Source of the DNA: Planctomycetota bacterium | GTDB lineage: Bacteria; Planctomycetota; Planctomycetia; Planctomycetales; Planctomycetaceae | Reading direction: 5' to 3' | Length of the DNA: 7,305 bases | NCBI GenBank assembly: GCA_013151585.1 | Contig: JAADHY010000304.1 | Coordinates: 1-7,305 of the forward strand | Part shown: in pieces, positions 6,852-7,305 of the stretch | Position numbering within the stretch: position 1 is the stretch's first letter | How the letters are laid out: the number at the start of each line of letters is the position of its first letter | Notes under the pieces: generated by a model | Database searches by the model: none | What the model was told of the DNA's origin: nothing | The model's input: only the letters and a program-made list of their open reading frames with translations | Position numbers and translations under genes: made by a program

Positions 6852-6898
6852 GTGCTCAAGTCTGTCCGGTCCGCCGGATACCCGGCGGCTGGGAGCAC
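6852..6898 (-). other. Two-tier stem-loop in the flagellin leader
   Basis: The inner stem is 7 bp and perfect (CCGCCGG at 6871-6877 with CCGGCGG at 6882-6888), with a 4-base loop. An outer 6-bp stem pairs GTGCTC (6852-6857) with GAGCAC (6893-6898) across an asymmetric internal loop of 13 and 4 bases. The element lies 60-106 bases upstream of the flagellin start codon, so it would be in the 5' untranslated RNA if transcription starts further right. No T-run follows. Pairing is directly visible; a role in mRNA stability or translation control is inference. Confidence 0.5.
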
Positions 6899-7305
6899 TC
6901 GTCGTTGGACATCCCCGAAAGCTCCTGGTTTGGTTTTGTATTGTTTGGGAAACCCTGTGTGACGTTGCTCATGGACGGAGATACTGCCACCCAAACAGTT
7001 CTTCTCAAAACGGTCGGCCGAAGACGGCCTGACAACAAGAACCTTGGGACATCGGCGCCGCTTTCATCGACGGCGTCAAATACCCCGCTTTAGGAAAACC
7101 CAACGGCCGGCCCTGTCTGCGCCGGACACGGTCGTTTGCCTTCCGAAAATGTCCCTTCCGCCGACTTTGCCGGTTGGATGGATCGGGACGAAGCGGTCCC
7201 ACAGAGCTCACGCGATTGGCAGTTGGCCTGCACCGATTCGCTCCCCTTCCGTTCCGACACTCTCCGGCTCCCGGCAGAGGCAACGTCATGCCACCGGATC
7301 GGCCC

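Larger units (their letters stand above)
6793..7305. other. 513-base region upstream of flagellin without a recognisable gene
   Basis: No frame in either direction resembles a known protein; the minus frame 7289 to 7005 is Arg- and Pro-rich and looks non-coding. The region holds the flagellin ribosome site (6802-6808), a two-tier stem-loop (6852-6898), a hairpin at 7013-7033 (GTC-GGCCG, loop AAGA, CGGCC-bulged T-GAC on the + strand; in the minus direction followed by only four T after CCG), and weak promoter-like strings discussed as findings. The flagellin promoter is expected here but is not securely placed. Confidence 0.55.

Noticed and set aside
7005..7289. A 94-codon minus-strand frame upstream of flagellin
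   Set aside because: Arg/Pro-rich translation, no Shine-Dalgarno sequence, no recognisable motif; it is more likely part of the promoter and leader region.
1..7305. CRISPR arrays, insertion sequences, tRNA or rRNA genes
   Set aside because: No regularly spaced direct repeats, transposase-like frames, terminal inverted repeats or RNA-gene signatures were seen on either strand.

Overview
This window looks like a flagellar filament locus from a planctomycete, probably Pirellulales-like. The main basis is protein style. The flagellin opens with MTRINTNV and carries the GKDNPAGLIAS block. FliD opens with STGVGLISGI instead of the enterobacterial form. FliD is very long and built from hook IN-motif modules. 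The DNA is GC-rich (roughly 60% by eye). The phylum call is fairly secure; anything finer is a guess.

Layout, left to right. A phosphomannomutase/phosphoglucomutase gene runs on the + strand and ends at 991; its 5' part lies outside the window. It converges on a minus-strand flagellar block read from right to left: flagellin (6792 to 5023), an intrinsic terminator (4972 to 4943), the filament cap protein FliD (4715 to 1977), a 476-base gap, then the flagellin chaperone FliS (1500 to 1024). The 513 bases right of the flagellin hold its leader and probably its promoter. No convincing gene is seen there except a possible start of a rightward gene at the very edge.

How the genes work together. 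Flagellin subunits are kept export-competent by FliS, leave through the flagellar type III export channel, and polymerise under the FliD cap at the filament tip. The terminator after flagellin suggests that gene is its own transcription unit and that fliD needs a separate promoter in 4716-4942. The 476-base gap contains a perfect 10-bp inverted repeat, so fliS may also be separately controlled. The mutase makes sugar-1-phosphates for glycan precursors; a link to flagella (for example through glycosylation) is only speculation.

Most of the window is ordinary flagellar biology, and I see no clearly new system. The parts worth a second look are the tandem IN-modules of FliD and the related element inside the flagellin, the structured RNA leader ahead of flagellin, the hairpin-rich gap between fliD and fliS, and the acidic His/Tyr/Gly tail on FliS.
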